Source of the DNA: Ralstonia pickettii
Lineage (GTDB): Bacteria > Pseudomonadota > Gammaproteobacteria > Burkholderiales > Burkholderiaceae
NCBI RefSeq assembly: GCF_000607165.1
Contig: NZ_JFZG01000004.1
Coordinates: forward strand, 124,001-188,000
Length of the DNA: 64,000 nucleotides
Direction: 5' to 3'
Position 1 is the stretch's first letter. Each line of letters starts with the position of its first letter. The position numbers were made by a program, and so were the translations under genes. Under the pieces are notes generated by a model that ran no database searches, had not been told where the DNA came from, and worked only from the letters and a program-made list of their open reading frames with translations. This document shows positions 55,131 through 64,000 of the stretch, piece by piece.

Positions 55131-56231
55131 ATGTCTGGCAATACCTTGGGCCTGCTGTTTTCCGTCACCACCTTCGGCGAGTCGCATGGCCCGGCCATTG
55201 GCGCTGTCATCGACGGCTGCCCGCCGGGCATGACGCTGTCGGCAGAAGACATCCAGCCCGATCTGGACCGTCGCAAGCCAGGCACCTCGCGCCATGTGAC
55301 GCAGCGCAAGGAAGAAGACCTTGTTGAGATTCTCTCCGGGGTGTACGAAGGCAAGACCACGGGCACCCCGATTTGCCTGCTGATCCGCAATACCGATCAG
55401 CGCAGCAAGGACTACAGCAACATCGCCGAGACCTTCCGTCCCGGCCATGCCGATTACACGTACTGGCACAAATACGGCGTCCGGGACCCGCGCGGTGGCG
55501 GCCGTTCTTCCGCACGATTGACGGCGCCGACGGTGGCGGCAGGGGCCGTCGCCAAGAAGTGGCTGCGTGAAAAGTTCGGCATCGAAATCCACGGCTTCAT
55601 GTCGCAGCTGGGCGATATTCACATCCCGTTCATGGACTGGAACGAGGTGCCGAACAACCCGTTCTTCGCGCCCAATGCCGAGATCGTTCCCGAGCTTGAA
55701 ACCTACATGGATGCACTGCGCAAGGACGGCGATTCCGTCGGCGCGCGCATTGAGGTGGTGGCCACGGGCGTGCCGGTCGGCTGGGGTGAACCGCTGTTCG
55801 ATCGCCTGGATGCCGATATTGCACATGCGATGATGGGCCTGAACGCGGTGAAGGGCGTTGAGATTGGCGCTGGTTTCCACGCAGTCAGCCAGCGCGGCTC
55901 CGAGCATGGCGATGAGCTGACGCCGGAAGGCTTCGTCGGCAACAACGCCGGCGGGATCCTGGGTGGGATTTCGACAGGGCAGGACATCTCCGTGTCGCTG
56001 GCGATCAAGCCGACCTCGAGCATTCGCACGCCGCGCCGTTCGATCGACAAGGCGGGTGATCCGGCTGTGGTCGAGACGTTCGGCCGCCATGACCCGTGCG
56101 TCGGCATTCGTGCTACGCCAATCGCCGAGGCGCTGTTGGCACTCGTGCTGATCGACCACGCGCTGCGCCATCGCGCGCAATGCGGAGATGTGTCGGTGCA
56201 GACCCCAGCCATCGCGGCAAAAGCTTCCTGA
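55131..56231 (+). CDS. aroC: Chorismate synthase
   Basis: A 366-residue AroC converting EPSP to chorismate with reduced FMN. Motifs include [46 protein letters not shown] and [20 protein letters not shown] 55131 gives the family N-terminus; the frame is open upstream into the FKBP gene but that is not coding for AroC. A terminator follows. Confidence 0.97.
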   Translation: MSGNTLGLLFSVTTFGESHGPAIGAVIDGCPPGMTLSAEDIQPDLDRRKPGTSRHVTQRKEEDLVEILSGVYEGKTTGTPICLLIRNTDQRSKDYSNIAETFRPGHADYTYWHKYGVRDPRGGGRSSARLTAPTVAAGAVAKKWLREKFGIEIHGFMSQLGDIHIPFMDWNEVPNNPFFAPNAEIVPELETYMDALRKDGDSVGARIEVVATGVPVGWGEPLFDRLDADIAHAMMGLNAVKGVEIGAGFHAVSQRGSEHGDELTPEGFVGNNAGGILGGISTGQDISVSLAIKPTSSIRTPRRSIDKAGDPAVVETFGRHDPCVGIRATPIAEALLALVLIDHALRHRAQCGDVSVQTPAIAAKAS

Positions 56232-56246
56232 ATCGATTCGCTCAGG

Positions 56247-56281
56247 CAACAAAAAGACGGCTTCAAGCCGTCTTCTTGTTG
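56247..56281. terminator. Bidirectional terminator between aroC and the ETF-QO gene
   Basis: AAGACGGC (56254-56261) and GCCGTCTT (56267-56274) pair around the loop TTCAA. Flanking CAACAA and TTGTTG extend the stem with a small mismatch. It sits between two convergent stop codons and has A-rich and T-rich sides. Confidence 0.75.
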
Positions 56282-56297
56282 GGCGGTCGCCCGATAC

Positions 56298-57983
56298 TTA
56301 CATGCCGACGTAGTTCGGACCGCCGCCGCCTTCCGGCGTGACCCACACGATGTTCTGCGTCGGGTCTTTGATGTCACAGGTCTTGCAGTGCACGCAGTTC
56401 TGCGCGTTGATCTGCAGGCGCTCGGTGCCCTCATCGTTCTTGACGAACTCATACACGCCTGCCGGGCAATAGCGCTGCTCGGGGCCGGCAAACTGCGTCA
56501 GGTTGATGCGCGTCGGAACGGTTGGGTCTTTCAGCGTCAGGTGAGCCGGTTGGTTCTCTTCGTGGTTCGTGTTCGAGATGAACACCGACGACAGGCGATC
56601 GAACGTGATCTTGCCGTCCGGCTTCGGATACTCGATCTTCGGGCATTCCGATGCCGGCTTGAGCGACTGATTGTCCGACTTCGTGCCGTGCAGCGTCCAA
56701 GGCGGATTGCTGACGCCAATCTTGGGCAGCAGCCACTGTTCGATGCCGGTCATGATCTTGCCCAGCGTCGGGCTCTTCTTGAACCACAGCTTGAAGTTGC
56801 GCGACTGATCCAGTTCTTCCTTCAGCCAGCTCTGTTCGAAGGCTGCGGGGTAGGCAGACAGCTCGTCAGCAGAACGGCCGGCCGTCACGGCTTCGAACAC
56901 GGCTTCACCGCACATCATGCCGCTCTTGATGGCCGCGTGGCTGCCCTTGATGCGTGCCGCGTTCAGGTAACCGGCGTCGCAACCGACCAGCGCGCCACCG
57001 GGGAACACGGTTTTCGGCAGCGCTTGCGGCGTGCCGTTGTTGATGGCGCGGGCTCCGTAGCCGATGCGCTTGCCGCCCTCGATGTGCGCGCGGATGGCCG
57101 GGTGGGCCTTCCAGCGCTGCATTTCTTCGAATGGGCTCATCCACGGGTTCTTGTAGTCCAGCCCGATCACGAAGCCGAGCGTGACCTTGTTGTCTTCCAG
57201 GTGATACAGGAAGCCGCCGCCGAAGGTGTCGTCTTCCATCGGCCAGCCGGCAGTGTGCACAACGAGGCCAGGTTTGGCCTTTGCCGGGTCGATTTCCCAG
57301 AGTTCCTTGATGCCGATGGCGAAGGTCTGCGGGTCCTTGCCGGCGTTGAGCTTGAATTTTTCCAGCAGCTGGCGGCCGAGATGGCCACGCGCGCCTTCCG
57401 CGAAGATGGTGTATTTGCCGAGCAACTCCATGCCGAGCTGGAAGTTCTCTGTTGGCTCGCCGTCTTTGCCGATGCCCATGTTGCCGGTGGCCACGCCGCG
57501 CACCGCACCTTTGTCGTCGTAAAGCACTTCTGCGGCAGCAAAACCGGGGAAGATTTCCACGCCCAGCGCTTCGGCCTGCGCGGCCATCCACTTGACCACG
57601 TTCGACAGCGAAACCACGTAGCAGCCGTGGTTGTGGAAGTTACGCGGCACGAGCCAGTCGGGCGTACGCTTGGCGTCGGTCTCGCTCAGGAAGAGCACGT
57701 CGTCGCCGGTGACCGCCTGGTTGAGCGGGGCGCCGTCGGCCTTCCAGTTAGGGAGAAGTTCGTTGATGGCACGTGGGTCCATCACCGCGCCCGAAAGAAT
57801 GTGTGCACCCGGCTCGGAACCCTTTTCCAGCACGACGACGGACACATCCTTGCCCGTCTCGGCAGCCAGTTGCTTGATGCGAATCGCTGTCGCCAGGCCG
57901 GCGGGGCCGCCGCCAACGACAACGACGTCATACTCCATGGACTCTCGCGGGCCGTATTGTTCGAGGAGCTGCTGCTGGTTCAT
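56298..57983 (-). CDS. Electron-transfer flavoprotein:ubiquinone oxidoreductase (ETF-QO)
   Basis: A 561-residue membrane-associated iron-sulfur flavoprotein. The FAD motif VVVGGGPAGLATAIR is near residue 18. ILSGAVMDPRA and the ubiquinone-side helix region follow, and the C-terminal 4Fe-4S site has NAQNCVHCKTCDIKDPTQN. It passes electrons from acyl-CoA dehydrogenases via ETF to ubiquinone. I start at ATG 57983, preceded by a purine-rich GAAGAGA; another ATG at 57938 is possible. A palindrome at 58091-58102 lies upstream. Confidence 0.95.
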   Translation of the reverse strand: MNQQQLLEQYGPRESMEYDVVVVGGGPAGLATAIRIKQLAAETGKDVSVVVLEKGSEPGAHILSGAVMDPRAINELLPNWKADGAPLNQAVTGDDVLFLSETDAKRTPDWLVPRNFHNHGCYVVSLSNVVKWMAAQAEALGVEIFPGFAAAEVLYDDKGAVRGVATGNMGIGKDGEPTENFQLGMELLGKYTIFAEGARGHLGRQLLEKFKLNAGKDPQTFAIGIKELWEIDPAKAKPGLVVHTAGWPMEDDTFGGGFLYHLEDNKVTLGFVIGLDYKNPWMSPFEEMQRWKAHPAIRAHIEGGKRIGYGARAINNGTPQALPKTVFPGGALVGCDAGYLNAARIKGSHAAIKSGMMCGEAVFEAVTAGRSADELSAYPAAFEQSWLKEELDQSRNFKLWFKKSPTLGKIMTGIEQWLLPKIGVSNPPWTLHGTKSDNQSLKPASECPKIEYPKPDGKITFDRLSSVFISNTNHEENQPAHLTLKDPTVPTRINLTQFAGPEQRYCPAGVYEFVKNDEGTERLQINAQNCVHCKTCDIKDPTQNIVWVTPEGGGGPNYVGM

Positions 57984-58090
57984 AAGTGTCTCTTCGCTTG
58001 TAGGGCGTTTGCTTATTGGTATGACGGATTGCTGCATTAGAATTTTCCGCATTGTCCGGGACACGCCCGGATGCAGCAAGGGGAATTTCT

Positions 58091-58102
58091 GAACGATCGT
58101 TC
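58091..58102. promoter_or_regulatory. 12-bp palindrome, candidate TetR-family operator
   Basis: GAACGATCGTTC is a perfect palindrome in the 210-bp divergent gap between the ETF-QO gene and the SDR gene. Palindromes of this length and form are typical of TetR regulators; fatty-acid regulators of that family control ETF genes in proteobacteria (general knowledge). No regulator gene is adjacent. Confidence 0.45.
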
Positions 58103-58193
58103 GATTTTTTGCTAAGCTGCGCTCAAATCACATGCCGGTGTTGCTTTGGAGCAGCCCGGCGCATGTCGAACCAACACACGGGGAACACGCATC

Positions 58194-58979
58194 ATGGGTT
58201 TGTCGATCAATCTGGAAGGCAAGGTCGCGCTGATCACGGGCGCGTCCAGCGGCCTGGGCGCGCGTTTCGCGCACACGCTGGCGGCCGCCGGCGCAAAGGT
58301 CGTGCTGGCTTCGCGCCGCGTCGAGCGACTGAAAGAACTGCGCGCCGACATCGAATCGAAGGGCGGCAGCGCCCACGTCGTCCGGCTGGACGTGACTGAC
58401 CCGGACAGCATCCGATCGGCCATCGCCCACGCTGAAACCGAAGCCGGAACGATCGACATCCTGGTCAACAATTCGGGTGTATCGACCACGCAGCGCATGG
58501 TGGACGTTACGCCGGACGACTTCGATTTCGTATTCGACACCAACACGCGCGGCGCCTTCTTTGTGGCGCAGGAAACGGCCAAGCGCATGATTGCGCGGGC
58601 CAAGGGCGCTGAGAAGAACGGCTCGCCGCTGCCGCAGTCGCGCATCGTCAACATTGCATCCGTGGCGGGTTTGAAGGTGCTGTCGCAGATCGGCGTGTAT
58701 TGCATGAGCAAGGCGGCCGTGGTGCACATGACCAAGGCCATGGCGCTGGAGTGGGGTCGTTACGGCATCAATACCAACGCGATCTGCCCGGGCTATATCG
58801 ATACTGAAATCAATCATCATCACTGGGAAACCGAACCCGGTCAGAAGCTGGTGCAGATGCTGCCGCGCAAGCGCGTCGGCAAGCCGGAAGACCTGGATGG
58901 GCTGATCCTGCTGCTGGCGTCGGATCAGTCGGACTTCATCAACGGTGCCGTCATCAACGCCGACGACGGCATGGTGTAA
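58194..58979 (+). CDS. Short-chain dehydrogenase/reductase
   Basis: A 261-residue classical SDR with the NAD(P) motif TGASSGLG (about residues 16-23), LVNNSGVS and the catalytic YCMSKAA (Tyr/Lys). It resembles FabG-like 3-oxoacyl or 3-hydroxyacyl-CoA reductases; the substrate is not assigned. It is divergent from the ETF-QO gene, which suggests a link with fatty-acid breakdown. Confidence 0.88.
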   Translation: MGLSINLEGKVALITGASSGLGARFAHTLAAAGAKVVLASRRVERLKELRADIESKGGSAHVVRLDVTDPDSIRSAIAHAETEAGTIDILVNNSGVSTTQRMVDVTPDDFDFVFDTNTRGAFFVAQETAKRMIARAKGAEKNGSPLPQSRIVNIASVAGLKVLSQIGVYCMSKAAVVHMTKAMALEWGRYGINTNAICPGYIDTEINHHHWETEPGQKLVQMLPRKRVGKPEDLDGLILLLASDQSDFINGAVINADDGMV

Positions 58980-58990
58980 AGCGTGGGGGC

Positions 58991-59536
58991 TTAGTGCCCC
59001 ATCAGCCGCTGCACAAGTTCGAGCGAGGTGTTGGCGGCGTACTTCTTCATCAACCGCGCGCGGTAGATTTCCACCGTGCGCGGGCTGATCTCCAACTGCT
59101 TGCCGATCTGCTTGCTGGTCTTGCCCTCGACCAGTTGCGCGGCGATGTCGCGTTCGCGCGGCGTGAGCGCTGCGGTAACTGGGCGATGTGCAGACAGGTC
59201 TTCGAACGTCCAGATGCCTTCGCCCAGCGGTTTGGCGCGGTCTAGCGCCCGGCCCGTGACGTGGCACCAGAACAGTTCGCCATTGGCGCGCTTCATGATG
59301 CGTTCGTCGGAATAGCTGCCGCGCGCATTCATGACGGGGATGATGCGCGCGCCGGTGCGCTCGTATTCGTCGTGCGTCGGATAAAGCAGCTCGAACGACT
59401 GCCCGATCATCGTCGTGCGCGCGTGGCCGAAGATGCGAGCGGCTTCGTCGTTGACGTCGAGCATCACCCGCTCGCGGGACATCACCATGCCGACAGGGGC
59501 AAGCTGGAACGCAGTTTGGTAGTCGAGGGCGGGCAT
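58991..59536 (-). CDS. PAS-LuxR transcriptional regulator
   Basis: The 181-residue protein has a PAS sensor (about residues 8-115; MLDVNDEAARIFGHARTTMIG) and a LuxR-type HTH (about 122-180; LTPRERDIAAQLVEGKTSKQ, ISPRTVEIYRARL). It has no phospho-acceptor receiver domain, so it likely binds a small ligand or cofactor. It is divergent from scoA-scoB-hbdH and probably regulates that operon (inference). It has a 14-bp palindrome 20 bases upstream of its start. Confidence 0.85.
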   Translation of the reverse strand: MPALDYQTAFQLAPVGMVMSRERVMLDVNDEAARIFGHARTTMIGQSFELLYPTHDEYERTGARIIPVMNARGSYSDERIMKRANGELFWCHVTGRALDRAKPLGEGIWTFEDLSAHRPVTAALTPRERDIAAQLVEGKTSKQIGKQLEISPRTVEIYRARLMKKYAANTSLELVQRLMGH

Positions 59537-59556
59537 ATGTATTCGTACGTATTGCT

Positions 59557-59570
59557 GCGTCGCGCGACGC
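59557..59570. promoter_or_regulatory. 14-bp palindrome between PAS-LuxR regulator and sco operon
   Basis: GCGTCGCGCGACGC is a perfect palindrome flanked by CGTATT copies on both sides, within the 153-bp divergent region. Its position suggests an operator for the adjacent regulator; GC-rich palindromes also arise by chance in this genome. Confidence 0.35.
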
Positions 59571-59689
59571 TTGCGTATTCTCGCCAGATTGTATCGTTAC
59601 TATTTTCCGGCGCTGCATCGCACAAACCCCAACTGTGTGATCGGTCAAAACCCTGCCGGATTTGTTGGACCACCAAGGAAGGAGCACGC

Positions 59690-60391
59690 ATGAACAAAAT
59701 CTTCGCCAGCGCGAGCGAGGCGCTCGCGGGCGTCGTCAAGGACGGCCAGACCATCGCCGTGGGCGGCTTCGGCCTGTGCGGCATTCCGGAAGCGCTGATT
59801 GCCGCGCTGCGCGATTCGGGCGTCAAGGGGCTTACATGCATCTCCAACAACGCGGGCGTTGACGGCTTTGGCCTCGGCCTGCTGCTCGAAACCCGTCAGA
59901 TCAAGAAAATGATTTCGTCCTATGTGGGCGAGAACAAGGAGTTCGAGCGCCAATACCTGGCTGGCGAACTCGAGCTGGAATTCACGCCGCAAGGCACGCT
60001 GGCCGAAAAACTGCGCGCCGGCGGCGCCGGCATCCCGGCGTTCTTCACCAAGACCGGCGTCGGCACGCTGGTAGCCGAAGGCAAGGAGCTGCGCGAGTTT
60101 GACGGTGAGACGTACGTCATGGAGCGCTCGCTGGTACCCGATGTGGCGCTGGTGAAGGCGCAGGTGGCCGACAAGTCCGGCAACCTGCGTTTCAACCTGA
60201 CCGCACGCAACTTCAATCCGGCTGCGGCCACCGCCGGCAAGATCTGCATCGTCGAAGTCGAAGAGATCGTTGAAGTGGGCGACTTGGCACCGGACGACAT
60301 TCATCTGCCGGGCATCTACGTGCACCGCATGGTGCTCAATGCCACGCCCGAGAAGCGCATCGAAAAGCGCACCATCCGAGCAGCCAACTAA
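59690..60391 (+). CDS. scoA: Succinyl-CoA:3-ketoacid CoA-transferase subunit A
   Basis: A 233-residue subunit with the family start [20 protein letters not shown], the [13 protein letters not shown]oA-binding loop and [14 protein letters not shown] motifs. With ScoB it moves CoA from succinyl-CoA to acetoacetate. AAGGAAGGAG precedes the ATG. The stop is 10 bases before scoB. Confidence 0.95.
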   Translation: MNKIFASASEALAGVVKDGQTIAVGGFGLCGIPEALIAALRDSGVKGLTCISNNAGVDGFGLGLLLETRQIKKMISSYVGENKEFERQYLAGELELEFTPQGTLAEKLRAGGAGIPAFFTKTGVGTLVAEGKELREFDGETYVMERSLVPDVALVKAQVADKSGNLRFNLTARNFNPAAATAGKICIVEVEEIVEVGDLAPDDIHLPGIYVHRMVLNATPEKRIEKRTIRAAN

Positions 60392-60401
60392 GGAGACCGA
60401 C

Positions 60402-61037
60402 ATGGCCTGGACACAAGACCAAATGGCGGCGCGCGCTGCCCAGGAGTTGCAAGACGGCTTCTACGTCAACCTCGGCATCGGCATTCCGACGCTGGTTGCC
60501 AACCACACCGGCGACAAGGAAGTCTGGCTGCAAAGCGAAAACGGCATGCTCGGCATCGGCCCGTTCCCCACGGAGGACGAAGTTGACGCCGACCTGATCA
60601 ACGCGGGCAAGCAGACCGTGACCACACTGCCTGGCAGCGCAATCTTCGGCAGCGATCAGAGCTTTGCGATGATTCGCGGCGGCAAGATCAATCTGTCGAT
60701 TCTCGGGGCGATGCAGGTGAGCGAGACCGGCGACCTTGCCAACTGGATGATCCCCGGCAAGATGGTCAAGGGCATGGGCGGCGCAATGGACCTCGTGGCC
60801 GGCGTCAAGCGCGTGATCGTGCTGATGGAGCATACCGCCAAGAAAAAGGACGGCACCGAAGACCTGAAGCTGCTGCCCAAGTGCACGCTGCCGCTGACGG
60901 GCGTGGGTGTGGTCGATCGCATCATTACGGACCTCGGCGTGATCGACGTGACCGAGCAGGGCCTGAAGTTGGTTGAAACCGCGCCGGGCGTTTCGCGCGA
61001 AGAGATCCAGGCCAAGACTGGCGTCAACCTGCTGTAA
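60402..61037 (+). CDS. scoB: Succinyl-CoA:3-ketoacid CoA-transferase subunit B
   Basis: A 211-residue subunit with [13 protein letters not shown] and the catalytic glutamate in [13 protein letters not shown]. The reaction forms acetoacetyl-CoA for entry to the thiolase step. The ATG has AAGGAG upstream. It is followed 13 bases later by hbdH. Confidence 0.96.
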   Translation: MAWTQDQMAARAAQELQDGFYVNLGIGIPTLVANHTGDKEVWLQSENGMLGIGPFPTEDEVDADLINAGKQTVTTLPGSAIFGSDQSFAMIRGGKINLSILGAMQVSETGDLANWMIPGKMVKGMGGAMDLVAGVKRVIVLMEHTAKKKDGTEDLKLLPKCTLPLTGVGVVDRIITDLGVIDVTEQGLKLVETAPGVSREEIQAKTGVNLL

Positions 61038-61050
61038 TTCGGAGACCGCA

Positions 61051-61830
61051 ATGCTGCAAGGAAAAACCGCCCTCGTTACGGGCTCGACCAGCGGGATCGG
61101 TCTAGGTATCGCCTGCTCGCTGGCCGCGCAGGGCGCCAACATCATCATGAACGGCTTTGGCGATGTGGAAGCGCCCAAGGCGCAGATCGCGGCGGCAGGC
61201 AAGAGCGCCATCCGTATTGGATACCACGGCGCCGACATGAGCAAGCCGGCCGAGATCGAGGCAATGTTCGCCTATGCCGACGCAGAATTTGGTGGCGTGG
61301 ACATCCTTGTCAACAACGCCGGTATCCAGTACGTGGCCAACGTCGAAGATTTCCCGACCGAGCGCTGGGACGCCATCATCGCCATCAACCTCACTTCGGC
61401 TTTCCACACGACGCGGCTTGCCGTGCCTGGCATGAAACGCAAGAACTGGGGCCGCATCATCAATATCGCGTCAGCGCATGGCTTGGTGGCATCGGCGCAA
61501 AAATCGGCGTATGTGGCGGCCAAGCACGGTATCGTCGGCTTCACCAAATCGGTGGCGCTGGAGACGGCGCAGACGGGCATCACGTCCAACGCGATCTGTC
61601 CGGGCTGGGTGCTGACGCCGCTCGTGCAGAAGCAGATCGATGCGCGCGCCGAGAAAGATGGCCTGTCCGCGCTCGAGGCCAAGAAGGATCTGCTCATGGA
61701 AAAGCAGCCTTCGGGCGAGTTCGTTACGCCCGATCAGCTCGGTGCGCTGGCGGTCTTCCTGTGCAGCGATGCGGCTGAGCAGGTGCGCGGCGTGGCGTGG
61801 AACATGGATGGTGGCTGGGTCGCGCAGTAA
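61051..61830 (+). CDS. hbdH: 3-hydroxybutyrate dehydrogenase
   Basis: A 259-residue SDR. The NAD motif is TGSTSGIGLGIA, the catalytic pair is in SAYVAAKHG, and the IASAHGLVASAQKSAY and CPGWVLTPLVQKQI stretches are typical of bacterial D-3-hydroxybutyrate dehydrogenase. It oxidises 3-hydroxybutyrate (for instance from polyhydroxybutyrate) to acetoacetate, the ScoAB substrate. Last gene of the operon, followed by a strong terminator. Confidence 0.93.
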   Translation: MLQGKTALVTGSTSGIGLGIACSLAAQGANIIMNGFGDVEAPKAQIAAAGKSAIRIGYHGADMSKPAEIEAMFAYADAEFGGVDILVNNAGIQYVANVEDFPTERWDAIIAINLTSAFHTTRLAVPGMKRKNWGRIINIASAHGLVASAQKSAYVAAKHGIVGFTKSVALETAQTGITSNAICPGWVLTPLVQKQIDARAEKDGLSALEAKKDLLMEKQPSGEFVTPDQLGALAVFLCSDAAEQVRGVAWNMDGGWVAQ

Positions 61831-61845
61831 GCCGATCTGCGTCAG

Positions 61846-61874
61846 AAAAAGCCTCGCCGCGGCGAGGCTTTTTT
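61846..61874 (+). terminator. Intrinsic terminator after hbdH
   Basis: AAAAAGCCTCGCC pairs with GGCGAGGCTTTTT around a two-base loop centre, followed by more T. It is 15 bases past the hbdH stop and symmetrical enough to work in both directions. Confidence 0.9.
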
Positions 61875-61974
61875 GTTTTTGATCGGCGTGGGCGTCTGCT
61901 GCACCGCCGCATGCTTGCCGGCCCGCGTACAATCAGGCTTCGCTGTCTCCGTCATTCACGTGTAGGAGTTGTTC

Positions 61975-62844
61975 ATGCCAGTTTCGCCGCGCCTTGCCTT
62001 CGTGCAGTGCCTGAGCCCGTCCGGCTTGCACCGGATGGCGTATCACGAGTGGGGCGATTCGCAGAATCCGCGTGTGCTGGTTTGCGTGCATGGCCTCTCG
62101 CGCACGGGGCGCGATTTCGACGTACTGGCGCAGGCGCTGTGCAATGACTATCGCGTCATCTGCCCCGATGTGGTCGGCCGTGGGCGCTCCGATTGGCTTG
62201 CCGATCCGAAGGGCTATGTGCTGCCGCAATACGCGTCCGACATGGTCACGCTGCTCGCCCGCGTGAATGCCGAGTCGGTCGACTGGTTCGGTACCTCGAT
62301 GGGTGGCCTGATCGGCATCGGCTTGGCGGGCCTGCCGAAATCGCCGATTCGCAAGTTGTTGCTCAACGATGTGGGCCCGCGCGTGACGGAGTCGTCGTTG
62401 ACGCGCATCGGTGCTTACCTCGGTCTGAATGTCCGCTTCAAGACCTTCGATGAAGGGCTGGCTTACCTCAAGACGATCAGCGCTTCATTCGGCCCCCACA
62501 CGCCGGAGCAATGGCGTGAACTGAATGCCGCGATCCTGAAACCCCAGGGCGGCGAGTGGATCCTGCATTACGATCCGCGCCTGGCGGAGCCATTCAAGAA
62601 CACCACGCCAGAAATGATCGCCGCCGGCGAAGCCACGCTGTGGAAACTGTTCGAGGCGATTCCCGGCGAGGTGCTGGTGGTGCGCGGCGCGCATTCCGAT
62701 TTGCTGACGCGAGAGACCGTTGAAGCCATGATGCAGCGTGGCCAGCATGTGAACACGGTGGAAATTCCCGACGTGGGCCATGCGCCGACCTTCATCCAGC
62801 CGGATCAGGTGGCGATCGCCCGCAAGTTCTTTCTCGGTCAATGA
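61975..62844 (+). CDS. Alpha/beta hydrolase
   Basis: A 289-residue hydrolase with VCVHGLSRTGRDFD at the oxyanion loop, DVVGRGRSDWL, the nucleophile elbow FGTSMGGLIG, and the catalytic His in VGHAPTF near the end. TAGGAG precedes the ATG. The substrate is unknown. It is followed 30 bases later by the RidA gene. Confidence 0.87.
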   Translation: MPVSPRLAFVQCLSPSGLHRMAYHEWGDSQNPRVLVCVHGLSRTGRDFDVLAQALCNDYRVICPDVVGRGRSDWLADPKGYVLPQYASDMVTLLARVNAESVDWFGTSMGGLIGIGLAGLPKSPIRKLLLNDVGPRVTESSLTRIGAYLGLNVRFKTFDEGLAYLKTISASFGPHTPEQWRELNAAILKPQGGEWILHYDPRLAEPFKNTTPEMIAAGEATLWKLFEAIPGEVLVVRGAHSDLLTRETVEAMMQRGQHVNTVEIPDVGHAPTFIQPDQVAIARKFFLGQ

Positions 62845-62874
62845 CCGGTTGCTTGACCCCATTCGATTTGCAAG

Positions 62875-63243
62875 ATGAGCACTGAACTGAAACGTTACAA
62901 CGTCGAACATCGCTATTCCGACGCAGCCGTCTACAACGGTGTCGTCTATGTGGCAGGCCAGGTGCCAGAGACCACACTGGACGCCGGCATTGCCGAGCAG
63001 ACGGCAGAGGTGCTCGCCATCATCGACCGCGTGCTGGCCGCCAACGGCAGCGATAAGACGCGCATCCTGATGTGCCAGATCTTCCTGAAAGACATCGGCG
63101 AGATTGGCGAGATGAACAAGGTGTGGGACCAGTGGGTTGCCGCCGATTCAAAGAACTCGCCGCCGCGCGCCACCGTTGAAGCCGCGCTGGCCAATCCGAA
63201 GTACCGCATCGAAATCGTCGTGACGGCCGCGCAGAAGAGCTGA
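62875..63243 (+). CDS. RidA-family protein (Rid/YjgF)
   Basis: A 122-residue Rid protein with VYVAGQVPE, the DKTRILMCQIFLKDI strand and SPPRATVEAALANPKYRIEI containing the arginine that contacts imine carboxylates in active RidA. It probably hydrolyses reactive enamine/imine intermediates; the exact subgroup is uncertain. Confidence 0.85.
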   Translation: MSTELKRYNVEHRYSDAAVYNGVVYVAGQVPETTLDAGIAEQTAEVLAIIDRVLAANGSDKTRILMCQIFLKDIGEIGEMNKVWDQWVAADSKNSPPRATVEAALANPKYRIEIVVTAAQKS

Positions 63244-63282
63244 GCCCGTCGCCCAACAGGCGAGACGCAAGCAGGACGCATC

Positions 63283-64000
63283 ATGGAGAACAAGACCGAA
63301 CGGCCGGCCGAGGGGCCCGGATCGGCGGCAGAGCAGGTCGCACGTGCGATCGAATATCTTGCGGCCAATGCCGCGGACAGCGTCACGCTGACCGGCGAGC
63401 CGCTGGAGTCGCACGCGCGCGGCACGATCGCCATCCTTGAAGGGCTGCGCGTCGATACGCCGTCGTTGCAGGCGGCCGCCCTGTTTCTGTTGCCCACGCT
63501 GGCAATGGACAACGAAAAGGCGCTCGAGCCCGCATTCGGTGCCGAGGTTGTCAAGCTCGTGCACGACGTGCGGCAACTCTTGCGCATTGGCGCGATTGCC
63601 GGCCTCGTCAGCCCGACCGATGCCAGCATCACGCGCAAGAACGAAGCGGAAGCGCGCCGCGCGCAAGTCGAAGCATTGCGCAAGATGTTGTTGGCTTTCG
63701 CGCAGGACATTCGTGTGGTGTTGATCCGGCTGGCGTCGCGGCTGCAGTCGCTGCGCTGGCTCGCGCAGACGAAACGCCCGGCGCCGGAAGGCATGGCGCG
63801 TGAAACGCTGGATATCTACGCGCCGCTGGCTAACCGCCTGGGCATCTGGCAACTCAAATGGGAGCTTGAAGATCTCGGCTTCCGCTTTGATGATCCGGAT
63901 ACCTACAAGCGTATCGCCCGCCTGCTGGATGAAAAGCGCATCGAGCGCGAGAAGTTCATCGGCCAGGCCATCGCGCAACTGCAAAAGACCTTGCACGACG
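63283..64000 (+). CDS. relA: RelA/SpoT-family (p)ppGpp synthetase, partial
   Basis: The first 239 codons are visible. The region equivalent to the hydrolase domain lacks the His-Asp pair (ARGTIAILEGL...FLLPTLAMD), as in RelA, so it is likely a synthetase without hydrolase activity. The conserved segment YAPLANRLGIWQLKWELEDLGFR precedes the synthetase domain, which lies beyond the window. Confidence 0.9.
   Translation, partial: MENKTERPAEGPGSAAEQVARAIEYLAANAADSVTLTGEPLESHARGTIAILEGLRVDTPSLQAAALFLLPTLAMDNEKALEPAFGAEVVKLVHDVRQLLRIGAIAGLVSPTDASITRKNEAEARRAQVEALRKMLLAFAQDIRVVLIRLASRLQSLRWLAQTKRPAPEGMARETLDIYAPLANRLGIWQLKWELEDLGFRFDDPDTYKRIARLLDEKRIEREKFIGQAIAQLQKTLHD

Noticed and set aside
56388-58040. 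Plus-strand frame of 550 codons opposite ETF-QO
   Set aside because: Antisense of a highly conserved enzyme; composition bias explains the open frame.
59261-59689. In-frame upstream extension of scoA
   Set aside because: It would overlap the PAS-LuxR regulator on the opposite strand; ScoA begins at the ATG at 59690 with a strong ribosome site.

Overview
The window is high-GC beta-proteobacterial chromosome, most like Ralstonia or a close Burkholderiales relative. I infer this from the GC-rich codon use, the ACC deaminase / Lrp pair, the ketone-body operon scoAB-hbdH, the ETF-QO / SDR neighbourhood and the type VI secretion (T6SS) gene order. The species cannot be fixed by eye. There is no CRISPR array, rRNA operon, insertion sequence or plasmid/phage backbone. 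One tRNA, tRNA-Arg(UCU), is present.

Layout. 1-6.4 kb: a persulfide/sulfide detoxification module (BigR/SqrR-like ArsR regulator, divergent persulfide-dioxygenase-like hydrolase, TauE-type permease cut by the window edge); a divergent argP / lysE-argO pair; a divergent MerR regulator / old-yellow-enzyme pair with a MerR-type 19-bp-spaced promoter; an aldo/keto reductase; a small lipoprotein. 6.6-13.2 kb: acdS (ACC deaminase) followed on the same strand by a lone homodimeric 2-oxoacid dehydrogenase E1, with a divergent Lrp regulator; then a cysteine desulfurase fused to a DUF442 rhodanese-like domain, with its own divergent Lrp regulator. 13.3-14.5 kb: a membrane diguanylate cyclase.

14.7-44.5 kb: a complete T6SS locus built as two divergent arms from an AT-rich promoter region (about 20.7-21.1 kb). 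The left arm runs tagK-tagJ-tssE-tssF-tssG-tssA. The right arm runs tssH-tssB-tssC-hcp-lipoprotein-vgrG-tli3?-tle3-tla3-PAAR-tssJ-tssK-tssL-tssM, then a second DotU/OmpA protein and an unrecognised gene. The effector module (VgrG, putative immunity lipoprotein, Tle3-type phospholipase, Tla3 adaptor, PAAR tip) sits between hcp and the membrane-complex genes. No Fha/PpkA/PppA phosphorylation switch and no sigma-54 activator is present.

44.6-49.7 kb: tRNA-Arg, two small proteins on either side of a perfect 16-bp palindrome, then wrbA-DUF2069-FAD oxidase as an overlapping operon, a YihY/BrkB membrane protein and a DUF962 protein. 49.7-56.3 kb: an overlapping sulfhydrylase / hydrolase pair, a CBS protein, an LplT-like MFS transporter fused to an acyltransferase, an FKBP isomerase and aroC. 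56.3-61.9 kb: fatty-acid and ketone metabolism (ETF-QO, SDR, PAS-LuxR regulator, scoA-scoB-hbdH). 62-64 kb: a hydrolase, a RidA protein and the 5' part of relA.

The strongest leads are a 9-A run inside tssM where one-base slippage truncates the protein, the uncharacterised C-terminal domain of VgrG, the desulfurase-DUF442 fusion, the acdS / E1 pairing, and the unrecognised last genes of the T6SS locus. Functional calls come from reading motifs and gene order; no database search was run.
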